This document shows positions 37,313 to 51,926 of a stretch of DNA of 64,000 nt, one piece after another (the first letter of the stretch is position 1; each line of letters opens with the position of its first letter). The notes under the pieces are model-generated. The model was not told where the DNA came from. It saw nothing but the letters and a program-made list of their open reading frames with translations, and made no database searches. Where the stretch lies: positions 3,162,001-3,226,000 of the forward strand of contig NZ_CP016895.1 in assembly GCF_001704115.1 (NCBI RefSeq), read 5' to 3'. The translations under genes and the position numbers were made by a program. This stretch comes from Acinetobacter larvae (GTDB taxonomy: Bacteria; Pseudomonadota; Gammaproteobacteria; Pseudomonadales; Moraxellaceae).

Positions 37313-38773
37313 CTAGATCAATACTTTTCGGTCAGAAGATGCAGGAATATGTAACGATTCGCGATATTTCGCGATGGTTCTTCTGGCGACATCAATACCA
37401 TCTTGCTGTAATAAATTTGCAATCGCATTATCAGACAATGGCTTACGTGGGTTTTCTTCAGCAATCAGCTTTTTAATTTTCGCCCGAATTGCTGTTGAAG
37501 AAATTTCACCACCACTGCTGGTCGCAACATGACTGGAAAAAAAGTATTTCAGCTCAAATAATCCTCGTGGTGTCAGTAAATACTTATTGGTCGTGACACG
37601 TGACACTGTAGACTCATGCAAAGAGACTTCTTCAGCAATATCACGCAAGACCAATGGAATCATGCCTTCTGGACCCAGCTCTAAAAAACGCCGTTGATGT
37701 GCAACAATACAACTGGCAACCTTCAATAATGTTTTATGCCGTTCATCAATGCCCTTAATAAAGTTTTTAGCTTCTAGCATATGCTGACGTAAGTATTGAT
37801 TATCACTGCTTTGATCCGCTCGACGAATCATATTGGCATAATAAGGATTGACCCGTAATTTAGGCACGATGTCAGGATTTAATTGTACCTGCCAACGTCC
37901 CTGCTTCTGTGTCACCACCACATCAGGAATCTGATATTCATCTTGTTGTGCGTTAAACTGGCGCCCCGGATAAGGCGCCAAGGTCTTGAGCAAACGTATA
38001 GCGGACTTTAATTGTTCAGCATTTAAACCACTTTGTTTTAAAAGTTTGTTTAAATCATTGGCAATAAACAAATGCTCAAAACCCAAAAGACGTAGCGCCT
38101 CGTCCCGATAAGGTGTTGGTATCGGTAGCATATCTAATTGTATTTTTAAACATTCTGTTAAATGAGTCGCCCCCACCCCGACAGGCTCCAAACGCTGTAA
38201 ATGCTTCAATACAACTTTTATCTCATCAAGTTCTATCTGCTCAGCCTCTGGGTCATATTGCAACAAGAGCTGTTGTGCTGAAACAAGAACCTCATCAAGA
38301 CTGGCTTCTAAATAGCCGCGTTCATCTAAGGCATCCACCAAGCAATAGGCAATTATTTTCTCGATACTCGACAGATTTAACAGTTGCAATTGTTGTAGCA
38401 TATGTTGTTTTAAAGAACCAGTAACCGAATGATTATCCTCACGTTCTTCATATTCAGGACGTTCTAGCGCAGTGCTTTGATGGGTATAAATATCATCCCA
38501 TTGGGTATCGACAGGTAAATCGTTGGGTAGATGATCGGCATTGAGTTGTTCCGATACAATCTGGGTTTCCGCTTCCAGCGTTGTCTGCGGTACTGCATCC
38601 AATGGAACCTGCTGTTGTTCTTCTATTTTTTCTAATAATGGATTTAGTTCCAATTGTTCTTGTACTTCTTGCTCTAGTTCTAGGCTGGAAAGTTGCAGCA
38701 AACGTATAGCTTGTTGTAATTGTGGTGTCAAAGATAGTGAATTTGCAACTTTCAAACCTAACGATAACTTCAT
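37313..38773 (-). CDS. rpoN: RNA polymerase sigma-54 factor
   Basis: Alternative sigma factor for nitrogen and other activator-dependent promoters. 486 residues from ATG 38773, which is preceded by GGGGGAAG; the frame is open 11 codons further. The N-terminal Gln/Leu-rich region I, LTPQLQQAIRLLQLSSLELE, is followed by an acidic region II. The core-binding and DNA-binding domains follow (HESTVSRVTTNKYLLTPRG). The C-terminal RpoN box reads ARRTIAKYRESL. All regions are present. Confidence 0.96.
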   Translation of the reverse strand: MKLSLGLKVANSLSLTPQLQQAIRLLQLSSLELEQEVQEQLELNPLLEKIEEQQQVPLDAVPQTTLEAETQIVSEQLNADHLPNDLPVDTQWDDIYTHQSTALERPEYEEREDNHSVTGSLKQHMLQQLQLLNLSSIEKIIAYCLVDALDERGYLEASLDEVLVSAQQLLLQYDPEAEQIELDEIKVVLKHLQRLEPVGVGATHLTECLKIQLDMLPIPTPYRDEALRLLGFEHLFIANDLNKLLKQSGLNAEQLKSAIRLLKTLAPYPGRQFNAQQDEYQIPDVVVTQKQGRWQVQLNPDIVPKLRVNPYYANMIRRADQSSDNQYLRQHMLEAKNFIKGIDERHKTLLKVASCIVAHQRRFLELGPEGMIPLVLRDIAEEVSLHESTVSRVTTNKYLLTPRGLFELKYFFSSHVATSSGGEISSTAIRAKIKKLIAEENPRKPLSDNAIANLLQQDGIDVARRTIAKYRESLHIPASSDRKVLI

Positions 38774-39217
38774 TGTCTTCCCCCTTCGCATGACTAGCTT
38801 AAGCAAAAAGCATGCCTGAATTATTTTTATAGCATAGCTCTCATCAACATCCTATATCTGAATGCCAGTATCCAAACATAAAAGCATTCTTGTCGAACAA
38901 TTGTAGAACAAAGCACGCTACAAGATATTTTCTTGATCTTTATTTAAACACTTGACATCAGAATAATATTTCACCTATGTTGACGAAATGAAATGCTTGT
39001 TGTTACTCAGAATTTTTTTTATTTTACCCGTGAATGACAGACAAAGACGGCATGAACATGGCGATAAATAACGCGGTTGAATTTAAATTATAGTGACAAC
39101 CTCAATACAACTAGCTACATTAAACCTCAATAACAACACAGCATAAGGCGCTTGGATCGGCGCAAGACAACAACAGCAAAACACAGTGATGTGATATCGC
39201 AAATGGAGTGTTAAACC
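38774..39217. other. Intergenic region between rpoN and gltI
   Basis: About 440 AT-rich bases between divergent genes. A possible rightward promoter has a consensus -35, TTGACA (38952-38957), an 18-base spacer and TATGTT (38976-38981). No sigma-54-type GG-N10-GC element, RNA gene or repeat was recognised. Confidence 0.4.
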
Positions 39218-40117
39218 ATGAAAAATGTTTCAAATAAAATCCTGATGACCATTTTAGGCAGTTGTATTGCTTGTGGTGGTTATACCCAAGTATTGGCAGC
39301 CGATACACTGGCTAAAATCCGTAAAACAGGAAAAGTTGTCATCGGCTATCGTGAATCATCCGATCCTATTTCCTATGTGGTGGCGGGTAAACCGGTCGGT
39401 TATGCCGTTGATATCTGTAATCACTTTGCCAATGCACTGAAAACAGATTTAAAAATGCCCAACCTTAAAGTGGAATATAAAGCGGTGACCTCTTCAACGC
39501 GTATTCCTGAAATGCTCGCTGGCAATATCGATATGGAGTGCGGCACTACCACTAACTCTATCCAACGACAACAACAAGTCAGTTTTTCCACCAGTTACTA
39601 TGCGACAGAAGTTCGGATGGCAGTCAAAGCCAATAGTAATATTCAATCGATTGCCGACCTCAATGGTAAAGCCGTTGTGACCACACAAGGCACAACCTCA
39701 GATAAATACATCAAACTCAATGCACAAAAACTAAAAGTTAACGTCAAGAATGTCTATGGTAAAGATCATGCTGACTCCTTTGCCATGGTTGCATCCGGGC
39801 GTGCTGCTGCGTTTGTGATGGATGATAATATCTTAGCGGGTTTGATTGCCAAATCATCTGCGCCAGCGCAATACAAAATTGTTGGTCCCGTCCTTTCCTC
39901 TGAGCCTTATGGCATTATGCTACCTAAAGATGATCCTGCCTACAAAGCCATTGCCGACCGTGTCGTCACCGGCATGTGGAAAAATGGTCAAATGGATAGC
40001 CTCTACAAAAAATGGTTCCTCTCCCCCATTGCCCCCAAAAATATCAACTTAAAACTCTCTATGAGCAGTTCTTACCAGAAACTAAAAGCGAGCCCGAACG
40101 ACAAAGGCATTAACTAG
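39218..40117 (+). CDS. gltI: Glutamate/aspartate ABC transporter binding protein
   Basis: Periplasmic binding protein of the GltI/PEB1 type, 299 residues. A signal peptide ends near GGYTQVLAA (about 28). The amino-acid binding pattern follows: KVVIGYRESSDPISYV, GKPVGYAVDICNHFA, MLAGNIDMECGTTTN and DLNGKAVVTTQGTTSDKY. The MECGTTTN stretch is characteristic of the glutamate/aspartate subgroup. It is the first gene of the gltIJKL cluster and is separated from gltJ by a hairpin. Confidence 0.92.
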   Translation: MKNVSNKILMTILGSCIACGGYTQVLAADTLAKIRKTGKVVIGYRESSDPISYVVAGKPVGYAVDICNHFANALKTDLKMPNLKVEYKAVTSSTRIPEMLAGNIDMECGTTTNSIQRQQQVSFSTSYYATEVRMAVKANSNIQSIADLNGKAVVTTQGTTSDKYIKLNAQKLKVNVKNVYGKDHADSFAMVASGRAAAFVMDDNILAGLIAKSSAPAQYKIVGPVLSSEPYGIMLPKDDPAYKAIADRVVTGMWKNGQMDSLYKKWFLSPIAPKNINLKLSMSSSYQKLKASPNDKGIN

Positions 40118-40162
40118 AACTAGGCCATACAGCCAACCTTTTCCATAAGAGAAATCGCTCGA

Positions 40163-40192
40163 CCTTAGGGGATCTTATTTGATCCGCTAAGG
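40163..40192 (+). promoter_or_regulatory. Intercistronic hairpin between gltI and gltJ
   Basis: CCTTAG-g-GGATC pairs with GATCC-g-CTAAGG around the loop ttattt, one G-G mismatch within an 11-pair stem. It lies between the binding-protein gene and the permease genes, where such stems commonly keep binding-protein mRNA more abundant. Confidence 0.65.
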
Positions 40193-40225
40193 CGTGATCT
40201 TTCATGATTTGTAAGGAGTGTTCCT

Positions 40226-41071
40226 ATGTCTGTAGGTTCATTAAATTGGACTGCCTATTGTCTTGCATCAAATGAATATGGGCTCGATAAAGCCCAATGG
40301 GCTGAATCAATTTGCCAGCATATGGGTGGTGCAAGCTATAGTGCAGTGGCAGAAGCGCCAACCTGGTTACAACTGCTGGGCAATGGCGTGTGGACCATGC
40401 TCTGGACCTCCATTGCCGCTTTTATCGTGGCTTTTATCGTGGGGTCCTGCATCGGCATTTTACGCACCTTGCCCAATAAACTGATCGCCACACTGGCGAC
40501 TTGCTATGTAGAACTCTTTCGGAATATCCCCCTTTTGGTGCAATTATTCTTCTGGGCCTTTGTTTTTCCTGCACTATTACCACTCAGTTTAAGTACCGGA
40601 AGTGGTGAAATGGTGGCTGGGGGCTGGTGGCAAAATATTTTAAATGATAACCCAGCCGTCATCGGAGTCTTTGCCTTAGGTTTATATACTGCGGCACGCA
40701 TTGCAGAACAAGTCCGCGCTGGTATTTTAACGGTTTCACAAGGACAAAAATATGCCGCCTATGCGGTTGGTTTTAGCTTAGCGCAAAGTTATCGCTATGT
40801 GATTTTACCTGTCGCCTATCGGATCGTTTGGCCAACACTCACCTCTGAGGCCATGAACGTTTTTAAAAACTCAGCTGTGCTCTATGCGCTCAGTGTCTTA
40901 AACTTTTTTGCCTATACCAAAACCATGCGTGAAGAGACATCACAAGATATTATTATTTTGATTTTATCGACCCCAGTCTATCTAGTCATTACCTATAGCA
41001 TTAAATTGATGATGTCTTGGTTTGAAAAACGTATGGCGGTTCCCGGTTTAGGCTCGGGAGGTAAATCATAA
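40226..41071 (+). CDS. gltJ: Glutamate/aspartate ABC transporter permease
   Basis: A 281-residue inner membrane permease of the HisMQ family. The N-terminal ~55 residues are soluble and contain the GltJ-like NWTAYCLASNEYGLDKAQW. Then LGNGVWTMLWTSIAAFIV, VELFRNIPLLVQLFFWAFVFP and the coupling-loop motif EQVRAGILTVSQGQKYAAYAVG are typical. AAGGAG precedes the ATG. It overlaps gltK by one base. Confidence 0.92.
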   Translation: MSVGSLNWTAYCLASNEYGLDKAQWAESICQHMGGASYSAVAEAPTWLQLLGNGVWTMLWTSIAAFIVAFIVGSCIGILRTLPNKLIATLATCYVELFRNIPLLVQLFFWAFVFPALLPLSLSTGSGEMVAGGWWQNILNDNPAVIGVFALGLYTAARIAEQVRAGILTVSQGQKYAAYAVGFSLAQSYRYVILPVAYRIVWPTLTSEAMNVFKNSAVLYALSVLNFFAYTKTMREETSQDIIILILSTPVYLVITYSIKLMMSWFEKRMAVPGLGSGGKS

Positions 41072-41748
41072 TGGACTTTAGCGTTTTACAGCATCCCGAT
41101 GTGATCTCTGCATTGCTCAGTGGCTTTAAATTTACCCTTACAGTGACGATTTTATCGATCATTGGCGGTATTTTATTGGGTACCCCCTTAGCCATGATGC
41201 GCCTCTCCAATAATCGTGCCGCTAGTAGTTTTGCCAAGTTCTATGTCGATTTCTTTCGGGGAGTTCCCTTAATCCAAATTATTTTTATCTTTTATTTTTT
41301 ATTACCCAAATTCTTTGATTTCCAATATGACACCTATTATGGTCCGATGTTTTCCAGCATTGTAACCTTTGCTATTTTTGAAGCAGCCTTCTTTTCGGAA
41401 ATTGTCCGTTCAGGCATTCAATCGGTAAGTCGAGGGCAAGTTCATGCGGGTTATGCATTGGGTTTAAATTATCAACAAACGATGGCTCATGTCGTTTTAC
41501 CGCAAGCCTTTCGTAATATGCTGCCCGTATTACTGACCCAATCTATTGTCCTCTTTCAAGATGTCTCCTTGGTCTATGTGATTAGCGCACCAGACTTCTT
41601 AGGCAATGCCAATACCCTAGCCAATACTTATGGCTCAGAGTCCAAAGCTACATTTTATTTAAGTGTTGCGATTATTTATTTCTGTATTTCGTTTTTATTA
41701 TCGCAGCTCGTAAAAAAACTAAATCAAAAAATAGCGATTATTCGTTAA
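41071..41748 (+). CDS. gltK: Glutamate/aspartate ABC transporter permease
   Basis: Second permease, 225 residues, HisMQ family. [19 protein letters not shown] begins the transmembrane domain, [19 protein letters not shown] follows, and [22 protein letters not shown] is the ATPase-coupling loop. It overlaps gltJ upstream and gltL downstream, consistent with one operon encoding a heterodimeric channel. Confidence 0.93.
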   Translation: MDFSVLQHPDVISALLSGFKFTLTVTILSIIGGILLGTPLAMMRLSNNRAASSFAKFYVDFFRGVPLIQIIFIFYFLLPKFFDFQYDTYYGPMFSSIVTFAIFEAAFFSEIVRSGIQSVSRGQVHAGYALGLNYQQTMAHVVLPQAFRNMLPVLLTQSIVLFQDVSLVYVISAPDFLGNANTLANTYGSESKATFYLSVAIIYFCISFLLSQLVKKLNQKIAIIR

Positions 41749-41762
41749 TGAGGGAAATCAAT

Positions 41763-42506
41763 ATGCCAATGATCGATATACAAAACATTTCCAAATGGTA
41801 TGGTGATTTTCAAGTCTTGACTGACTGCACAACCCAAATCAATGCTGGTGAAGTTGTTGTGGTGTGTGGTCCATCGGGTTCAGGTAAATCTACTTTAATT
41901 AAAACGGTTAATGCCCTTGAACCCACTCAACAAGGCAATATCATTGTTGACGGTACATCGCTCAATGACCCCAAAACCGATTTAGCCAAATTTCGCGCCA
42001 AAGTAGGGATGGTCTTCCAGCATTTTGAATTATTTCCGCATATGACTGTATTGGATAATCTTTGTATTGCACAGCGTAAAGTACTCAATCGCAGCAAAGA
42101 TCAAGCAATGCAAAAGGCAATTCAATATCTGGATCGTGTCGGTTTAAGTGAACATAAAAATAAATTTCCCGGGCAACTGTCTGGTGGCCAACAACAACGG
42201 GTTGCTATTGCGCGTGGGCTGTGTATGGATCCCATTTGTATGCTCTTTGATGAACCGACCTCGGCTTTAGACCCTGAAATGGTCGGAGAAGTGTTGGAGG
42301 TCATGACACAATTAGCACAAGAGGGTATGACCATGATGTGTGTTACCCATGAAATGGGCTTTGCGCGTAAGGTATCTAACCGTGTGATTTTTATGGATCA
42401 GGGGAAAATTATCGAAGACTGTAGCACGCAAGAATTCTTTGAGCATCCAGAAAACCGTCACCAACGCACCAAATACTTCTTAGAAAAAATCTCTATGATG
42501 CATTAA
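41763..42506 (+). CDS. gltL: Glutamate/aspartate ABC transporter ATPase
   Basis: ATPase of the importer, 247 residues. Walker [14 protein letters not shown]-loop [12 protein letters not shown], signature [15 protein letters not shown], Walker [20 protein letters not shown], switch His in [10 protein letters not shown]. The ATG at 41763 is preferred because GAGGGA lies seven bases upstream; an ATG at 41748, overlapping the gltK stop, is an alternative. All catalytic residues are present. Confidence 0.94.
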   Translation: MPMIDIQNISKWYGDFQVLTDCTTQINAGEVVVVCGPSGSGKSTLIKTVNALEPTQQGNIIVDGTSLNDPKTDLAKFRAKVGMVFQHFELFPHMTVLDNLCIAQRKVLNRSKDQAMQKAIQYLDRVGLSEHKNKFPGQLSGGQQQRVAIARGLCMDPICMLFDEPTSALDPEMVGEVLEVMTQLAQEGMTMMCVTHEMGFARKVSNRVIFMDQGKIIEDCSTQEFFEHPENRHQRTKYFLEKISMMH

Positions 42507-42514
42507 ATCAAAGC

Positions 42515-42549
42515 TGCGTGCATAGGACCCTATTCAGCGTCTGCACGCA
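42515..42549. terminator. Hairpin between gltL and the convergent phytase-like gene
   Basis: TGCGTGCA and TGCACGCA form an 8-bp stem with a 19-base loop, nine bases after the gltL stop. No U-tract follows closely, so it is only a candidate terminator. Confidence 0.4.
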
Positions 42550-42604
42550 ACTTGTTCTCTAGAGCAAAACCAAATTTACCAAAACCAAATATAACGTCTG
42601 CAAT

Positions 42605-43876
<1,272 letters not shown>

Positions 43877-44043
43877 TTAAATACGCACTCAATCAGTAGA
43901 ACAGACTATTTAAACGAATTTAAATGACAGTTTTAGGAAATAGATCATTTTACCATCGGTCGTATTTCTCAAATACTCCAGCAACAAGCATTGACGCGCA
44001 ATGCTCTGAACCCTAGTATAGTCAACACTTTAAGTTTTGGGAT

Positions 44044-44658
44044 TTGTTGCGCTTTATGCTTTTCTCCAGCTTTACAGCCTCATCTTATCATTTAACATCA
44101 TCTCCCTTATCGATCTTCGCCTCACGATGGAAAGCCATCCTCGCAACAACGTGTTGTTGTTATTTAGTCGGTTGTGCCAGTACGCCCAAAACAGCGAGTC
44201 TTTCTCCGCGAGCACAACAACTTTCTTTAGGCATTCAACGTGCTTATGCTGTTTCTGAAAGTACCGCGAACAGATTATCTCCCATGATTATTCACCATGC
44301 AGATGCAAATGGCATATCTCCAGACCTGATGGCAGCATTAATTCACCAAGAATCGAGTTATCGAAGTCATGTTGTTTCTGGTGCTGGTGCGGTTGGTTTG
44401 ACCCAAGTGATTCCGCGCTATTGGAAAGAACAATGTCGTGGCGATCTGTATGATGAAAATCACAATATTCAATGTGGTAGTTTCATTTTGGCGCATTATA
44501 ACAAACTGACCAACAGCTGGCCTAAAGCGCTCGCCTATTATAATGTTGGTCCAACCGGCTATAAAAAAAGCCCGTATATGCAACAACAAGGACAAAAATA
44601 TGCCCGCTCTGTTGCACTGCATCAAGCCAAATTGAGTCAATATTTCATAAGTAACTAG
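44044..44658 (+). CDS. Lytic transglycosylase lipoprotein (SLT domain)
   Basis: A 204-residue peptidoglycan lytic transglycosylase. The lipobox YLVGC puts the lipidated Cys at residue 44, after an unusually long presequence with three Cys before it. The SLT domain follows: LMAALIHQESSYRSHVVSGAGAVG with the catalytic Glu, then LTQVIPRYW, NIQCGSFILAHYNKL and ALAYYNVGPTGYKKSPYMQQ. TTG 44044 begins the frame; ATG 44056 is an alternative. It sits next to the rRNA operon and is followed by its own terminator. The size suggests a small MltE/EmtA-like enzyme. Confidence 0.82.
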   Translation: MLRFMLFSSFTASSYHLTSSPLSIFASRWKAILATTCCCYLVGCASTPKTASLSPRAQQLSLGIQRAYAVSESTANRLSPMIIHHADANGISPDLMAALIHQESSYRSHVVSGAGAVGLTQVIPRYWKEQCRGDLYDENHNIQCGSFILAHYNKLTNSWPKALAYYNVGPTGYKKSPYMQQQGQKYARSVALHQAKLSQYFISN

Positions 44659-44703
44659 TAATTTTAAAGATTAAAAAAGCAACTCTGCTTCCCTCTTTTC
44701 TGC

Positions 44704-44736
44704 TTCCCTCTCTGTCTGGACTGAGAGGGAATTTTT
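44704..44736 (+). terminator. Terminator after the lytic transglycosylase gene
   Basis: TTCCCTCTC and GAGAGGGAA form a perfect 9-bp stem with a 10-base loop, followed by five T. A classical intrinsic terminator on the plus strand. Confidence 0.85.
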
Positions 44737-44873
44737 ATGGTTAGGATCAGCTAGTTTTTCTATATTGCATTGCGGGAATATTTCTTGAGTTGTCTGCCAT
44801 CACACTGCTTATTTTTATGTTTTTATTTTTATCTTTCGCTTTTGCTATTTCACCATTTTATTAAAATATAGCC

Positions 44874-44907
44874 AAAAAAAATCCCTCGATGTTTGACATC
44901 GAGGGAT
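44874..44907 (-). terminator. rRNA operon terminator
   Basis: On the minus strand, ATCCCTCGATG and CATCGAGGGAT form a perfect 11-bp stem with a five-base loop, followed by seven or more T (A at 44874-44880). It lies 13 bases beyond the 5S 3' end. Confidence 0.92.
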
Positions 44908-44919
44908 ATGTAATCATGA

Positions 44920-45033
44920 GCTGGCGATGACTTACTCTCACATGGGTAACCCCACACTACCATCAGCGCGAAGAGGTTTCACTTCTGAGTTCGGGAAGGG
45001 ATCAGGTGGTTCACTCTTGCTATTGTCGCCAGC
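44920..45033 (-). rRNA. rrf: 5S ribosomal RNA
   Basis: The minus-strand sequence begins GCTGGCGACAATAGCAAG and ends GTCATCGCCAGC, whose ends pair as the terminal 5S helix. The CCGAACTC-type loop and GGGTTACCC segment are present. It is last in the operon, about 190 bases after 23S. Boundaries are accurate to a few bases. Confidence 0.93.
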
Positions 45034-45221
45034 ACAACTGTTTATGGTGATTTCTGGTCTGATCTGAACATTTTTATTCAGTGCCATACTTTCTTAACCA
45101 AATGAGTTATTAACGGATTAGAACTGGGTCTGTATTGTAACTAGAATTTCACATGAATCAAGTAGATTTGATTTTAAATGAATCGAATGAGCTTTATACA
45201 ACAACTGTTTGGGTGTTGTAT

Positions 45222-48104
<2,883 letters not shown>

Positions 48105-48111
<7 letters not shown>

Positions 48112-48128
48112 ATACAACCCCAAACAGT
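48105..48128. other. 23S processing stem, 5' side
   Basis: This segment (CTTGACTATACAACCCC, then AAACAGT) is nearly the reverse complement of 45204-45228 at the other end of 23S. The two would pair in the pre-rRNA as the RNase III processing stem. Confidence 0.7.
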
Positions 48129-48427
48129 CGCTAGCACCTACAAGGAGCACTAACAACATCACAGTTCGAAGGTTCGTGTACTTAAACACTGTACAGCTTC
48201 AATCTAAATTCACATACCAAAACGCTTGATTCAGTGTTCATTTACTAGTTCTCAATTTGTCTTTTCAAACAAATCAAGTTGAACAATTTATTTCAGACTC
48301 AATTTCTAATCTGTTAATGATTTATCTTGCCTTCGTCAGGTCAAGATACTGTGATAAATCACAGAGGTTAATAAACTTCTGCTTACTAAGCTCTATAATC
48401 TTTCTTAGCCTTACTCATCATAATGAG
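48112..48427 (-). other. Spacer between tRNA-Ala and 23S
   Basis: About 315 bases of internal transcribed spacer, AT-rich, with the 23S processing stem at its 23S-proximal end. No further tRNA is seen. Confidence 0.7.
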
Positions 48428-48503
48428 TGGTGGAGACTAGGAGAGTCGAACTCCTGACCTCCTGCGTGCAAAGCAGGCGCTCTACCAACTAAGCTAAGTC
48501 CCC
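48428..48503 (-). tRNA. tRNA-Ala (TGC)
   Basis: Minus strand: the acceptor GGGGACT pairs with AGTCTCC, followed by A and an encoded CCA. D arm AGCTTAGTTGGTAGAGC; anticodon stem CCTGC/GCAGG around TTTGCAC, giving anticodon TGC; T loop GTTCGACT. 76 bases in the 16S-23S spacer. Confidence 0.97.
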
Positions 48504-48578
48504 AGCTTAAATCTACGAGATTATTTCGTATCTACTCTTCCGTCACCCTCTCACAAGATACCTTGCAAGCATAGTTAG

Positions 48579-48655
<77 letters not shown>

Positions 48656-48771
48656 TGAGAAAGTTTTAAAGCGCTGCTTTAAAACTTGCGCAAGACAGCG
48701 TAGCGATATTCGCTTCCATCCTGCCCTCATTTAAAGCGTCATACTTTAAAGTCTTTGACATTCGATACTCT

Positions 48772-48793
48772 GAAGAACAACTTGTTGTGGATT
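48772..48793. other. 16S processing stem, 3' side
   Basis: GAAGAACAACTTGTTGTGGATT here is nearly the reverse complement of 50481-50501 on the far side of 16S. The two form the long RNase III stem that loops out the 16S precursor. Confidence 0.75.
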
Positions 48794-48816
48794 CTTACCA
48801 ATCACTAATCTTTCGT

Positions 48817-50353
<1,537 letters not shown>

Positions 50354-50480
50354 AAATCATTAGTGACTTAAGGTCACAATTCTGGCTCATCAATTACTGA
50401 CAAAAAATTTGCTCAAATAAACTTCGAGTAATTTCTACCAATCAATCAATGATAATATTTTCGATCAATCAACCAGTAAA

Positions 50481-50501
50481 AATCCACACAAGTTGTTCTT
50501 C
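50481..50501. other. 16S processing stem, 5' side
   Basis: AATCCACACAAGTTGTTCTTC pairs with 48772-48793, allowing for one extra base on that side. It marks the leader side of the pre-16S RNase III stem. Confidence 0.75.
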
Positions 50502-50554
50502 ATAATCTCTTAATGATCTTCTTACTACTTCGTCAGGAGTAAGCTAGGTCGGCT

Positions 50555-50582
50555 ATTCTACGCCTTATCTTAGATAAGTCAA
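50555..50582 (-). promoter_or_regulatory. rRNA operon promoter
   Basis: On the minus strand, TTGACT (50577-50582), a 16-base spacer and TAGAAT (50555-50560), followed by a GC-rich discriminator (agccgacc), as is usual for stringently controlled rRNA promoters. An A/T-rich stretch upstream could serve as an UP element. A perfect 7+1+7 palindrome, CTTATCT-t-AGATAAG (50564-50578), fills the spacer and touches the -35 box. Confidence 0.8.
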
Positions 50583-50776
50583 GCAAAATTTAATGTTTAT
50601 TGAATTACTTTCTAATTCACTCAACTTAACTCATCACTCTGGATTTGCTAAGCATCTGATTTTAAAAAGCTTTTAATCAACATCACCGCCGATGGATGTG
50701 CATTATAGGCTATTTATTTTCTGGCGCAACCCCTTTTTAAGAAATATTGATGCGTTAGAGCAAATAACAAACGTTT

Positions 50777-51889
50777 TTAAGTAAAAAACTTATTTTTTGC
50801 ATTATTTTTATAAATAAGCGCTTCTGTCGCGGTTATTTTAGCGGGTGATCGCTGCTCTTGATCTTGTTCTTGCCAGTTTAAAGCACGACAATCGATATAC
50901 TCACAATACGCTGCTTCGCCACTAAAATATTCATCATTGAGCTGTACTTGATATTGAAAACTTCCAGCATAGCCAGCCGCGGCACCAAATTTATAATCAC
51001 CACGACTCTGCCCTACCACACGAATATGATAATTCGAATCTGTAGCCTGCCATTCAAATTCGCGTGCTAAATACATCCATTGTCCATTCGGGGTAGCAAC
51101 TTTGGGATAAACACGATGAATATATAACTGTACTGCTTTTTGAAAAACAAGTTGCTCTTGGGCTTGCCCAAATGCCGCAACAATATGCCGTAAAAAAATT
51201 TTTGATAGGAGTACTTGATTTAAACGATTACGCAACTGTATACAGATTAATTGACGTTGTTGATCTAGTTGAATCAATTGATAACAATAAAAAGCAGGTT
51301 GCACATAAGGCATATGCAGACTACGTGCATATTCAAAACTGCCCCAATGCGCAATTGAATAATGCTGTTGCTTATAATATAAACTGCCTTCCACCCAACA
51401 TGGCATTGACCAAAATTCAAATAGATCAAACCAAAATCGGCTATAACATGTGTACTGTGATGTTTGGGTATGAATATTTAATGTCACACTCAACTCATCA
51501 TCCCAACGGTGCAATACAAATGAGGGAAACTGCCCCAGCAGAGCACTATGATCGGCATAGTTATAATGGGCTGTATTAAAATAACAATGTTCAGCAAGAT
51601 TATATTGTCGAAAATGCCCATTCATATGTGCACTAATACTCGACATCACCACAGCACATTCTTTGGCTGATGCTGAATGCGGTGCTGGATATTGCACAAT
51701 GGGTAAATAATCCAAGCCCATTACCGCACGAAAATTAAAATAATGTAGCGGTGGCGGTAACTCGGGAACAATCAAGCCTTGTAGTACCGTACGATACCAA
51801 AAGTTGGGAGGATATAACTGATACTTTTGCTGTGCAGAAGCTGGTGATGCAGAAAAACCTTGCGTTGGTTTTGGTATAGAGTTTGACAT
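50777..51889 (-). CDS. Conserved protein of unknown function (possibly DUF6670)
   Basis: A 370-residue protein rich in Tyr, His, Gln and aromatic residues, with no signal peptide or membrane segment. It begins with a Ser/Pro/Ala-rich stretch, then YPPNFWYRTVLQGLIVPELP. Repeated strand-like segments (YKQQHYSIAHWGSFEYARS, GQWMYLAREFEWQATDSNYH, AGYAGSFQYQVQLNDEYFSG) suggest a lipocalin- or AttH/tocopherol-cyclase-like beta barrel, but I cannot name the family with certainty. ATG 51889 is preferred because AGGAG lies six bases upstream. Single gene between the rRNA operon and pssA. Confidence 0.7.
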   Translation of the reverse strand: MSNSIPKPTQGFSASPASAQQKYQLYPPNFWYRTVLQGLIVPELPPPLHYFNFRAVMGLDYLPIVQYPAPHSASAKECAVVMSSISAHMNGHFRQYNLAEHCYFNTAHYNYADHSALLGQFPSFVLHRWDDELSVTLNIHTQTSQYTCYSRFWFDLFEFWSMPCWVEGSLYYKQQHYSIAHWGSFEYARSLHMPYVQPAFYCYQLIQLDQQRQLICIQLRNRLNQVLLSKIFLRHIVAAFGQAQEQLVFQKAVQLYIHRVYPKVATPNGQWMYLAREFEWQATDSNYHIRVVGQSRGDYKFGAAAGYAGSFQYQVQLNDEYFSGEAAYCEYIDCRALNWQEQDQEQRSPAKITATEALIYKNNAKNKFFT

Positions 51890-51926
51890 CACAAGCTCCT
51901 TTTATTTTTATAAAGTGATTATCCCA

